Part shown: positions 63,471 to 64,000 of the stretch, piece after piece
How the letters are laid out: every line of letters begins with the position of its first letter
Position numbering within the stretch: position 1 is the stretch's first letter
Assembly: GCF_014212175.1 (NCBI RefSeq)
Contig: NZ_JACJVR010000027.1
Span: 1-64,000, forward strand
Source of the DNA: Cohnella xylanilytica
Lineage (GTDB): Bacteria > Bacillota > Bacilli > Paenibacillales > Paenibacillaceae
DNA: 64,000 bases
Direction: 5' to 3'
The notes under the pieces: generated by a model
What the model was told of the DNA's origin: nothing
What the model saw: the letters and a program-made list of their open reading frames with translations, nothing else
The model's database searches: none
Made by a program: the position numbers and the translations under genes

Positions 63471-63743
63471 TCAGCGCCTCTCTCCCCGATAGAGGCTCAG
63501 GGTAATGAAATTCATGTACTGGGTGACTTTGAGCGACAGGATATCGTTGACGACGACGTGCAGCGGAGGAGTGCCCTTCTTGTGGTATTTGTCGCTGACG
63601 CATTCCCACACGTCCGCGCCCTTGACCTGATCGTACCCGAGCAGCCTGAATTCCTCCGCCTTGCTCTCGCAAAGCTGCTCGACCATCCGGCTCATCTCCT
63701 CGTCCCCGAGCTCCGGCTCCGGAACCGGTTCGCGTTCCGACAT
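63471..63743 (-). CDS. comN: ComN-like post-transcriptional regulator
   Basis: The 90-residue cytosolic protein matches the ComN/Post_transc_reg family: CESKAEEFRLLGYDQVKGADVWECV, then HVVVNDILSLKVTQYMNFITL near the C-terminus (each cut from one continuous domain). In Bacillus ComN raises expression of the late competence operon comE at mRNA level and binds DivIVA. Its place between SpoVB-like and secDF genes is the same as in Bacillus. It is divergent from the SpoVB-like gene. Confidence 0.88.
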   Translation of the reverse strand: MSEREPVPEPELGDEEMSRMVEQLCESKAEEFRLLGYDQVKGADVWECVSDKYHKKGTPPLHVVVNDILSLKVTQYMNFITLSLYRGERR

Positions 63744-63901
63744 GCGCGAGTCCTCCTTCCATCCCGTGGCGGGCGTTCGTCCGATCCTCTATGAATTCTC
63801 CGCGCGGACTCCGAATTCCTCCCCGGCGCTCCGGTTCGAGCGCCGGAAAATTCAGCCTCCCGTCCGCATCGCTCAAGCTCCGAGTCATGAAGGACTCGGG
63901 G

Positions 63902-63917
63902 ACATGCATAAGCATGT
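63902..63917. promoter_or_regulatory. Palindrome in the comN/SpoVB-like intergenic region
   Basis: ACATGC-ATAA-GCATGT is a perfect inverted repeat with a four-base centre. A -10-like TACTAT follows two bases later. It may be an operator or a short hairpin; nothing more can be said. Confidence 0.4.
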
Positions 63918-63948
63918 ACTATAGACCGGGACCGAAGAGGGTGTGCCG

Positions 63949-64000
63949 ATGTCCTTGCGCAAACAATCGTTCATACAGGGAGCCATGATCCTGCTGGCGG
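63949..64000 (+). CDS. spoVB: SpoVB-like polysaccharide flippase (5' end only)
   Basis: Only 17 codons are inside the window (MSLRKQSFIQGAMILLA). They match the start of SpoVB/MOP-family membrane proteins (xKQxFxxGxxILxxA), which act in spore cortex synthesis or lipid II-type export. GAGGGTG stands six bases before the ATG. Gene order (spoVB, comN, secDF) agrees with Bacillus. The call rests on few residues and synteny. Confidence 0.55.
   Translation, partial: MSLRKQSFIQGAMILLA

Overview
The window looks like a chromosomal segment of a GC-rich, spore-forming member of the Paenibacillaceae (Paenibacillus/Cohnella type). The evidence is the strong AGGAGG-type ribosome sites with frequent GTG and TTG starts, spore coat genes (cotH, a CotG-like gene, cotB-like genes), YesM/YesN-type two-component genes beside LplB/LplC-type sugar permeases, an SLH-domain surface protein, and a T-box riboswitch before hisS-aspS. 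The genus is inferred from gene content only.

Layout. 1-18.7 kb: a LysR regulator, rhomboid protease, tpx, a DUF1499 gene, a probable 6S RNA, a YesL-like membrane protein, the RNA helicase CshA, a YitT protein, a DUF4015 putative glycoside hydrolase, pfkA, a YtpB-type sesquarterpene synthase, a MATE/MFS transporter pair, a long non-coding stretch with an 87-bp tandem repeat, a CBS-domain hemolysin-family protein, a zinc efflux pair (czrA-czcD) with its operator, and rarA. 18.7-22.9 kb: a spore-coat island (CotH kinase, CotG-like and CotB-like proteins) followed by ferritin. 23-27.6 kb: a frameshifted DUF3052/YdeI gene, then tcdA, aspS and hisS with a T-box leader.

28.1-40.8 kb is a plant-polysaccharide island: YesM-type kinase, two sugar permeases, two solute-binding lipoproteins, a YesN-type regulator and a secreted GH74 xyloglucanase carrying carbohydrate-binding modules. 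Two promoters in it carry CcpA-type cre sequences in the same position. 41.1-44.7 kb is a large SLH surface protein with six repeats of about 107 residues, flanked by inverted ~50-bp intergenic elements. 45.2-50.0 kb holds hemZ, a small ORF, dtd and relA. 50.2-56.2 kb is a five-gene unit: a YknXYZ/MacAB-type exporter with its own two-component system. 56.4-56.8 kb is a 52-bp tandem repeat. 56.9-64 kb holds apt, recJ, a cation diffusion facilitator, secF, secD, comN and the first codons of a SpoVB-like flippase.

The genes rarA, tcdA, aspS, hisS, dtd, relA, apt, recJ and secDF keep the order known from Bacillus. The coat island, the sugar/SLH island and the exporter unit sit as inserts between neighbours of that backbone. 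No tRNA, rRNA, CRISPR array, transposase or prophage gene was found. Coordinates of non-coding features come from reading the sequence by eye.
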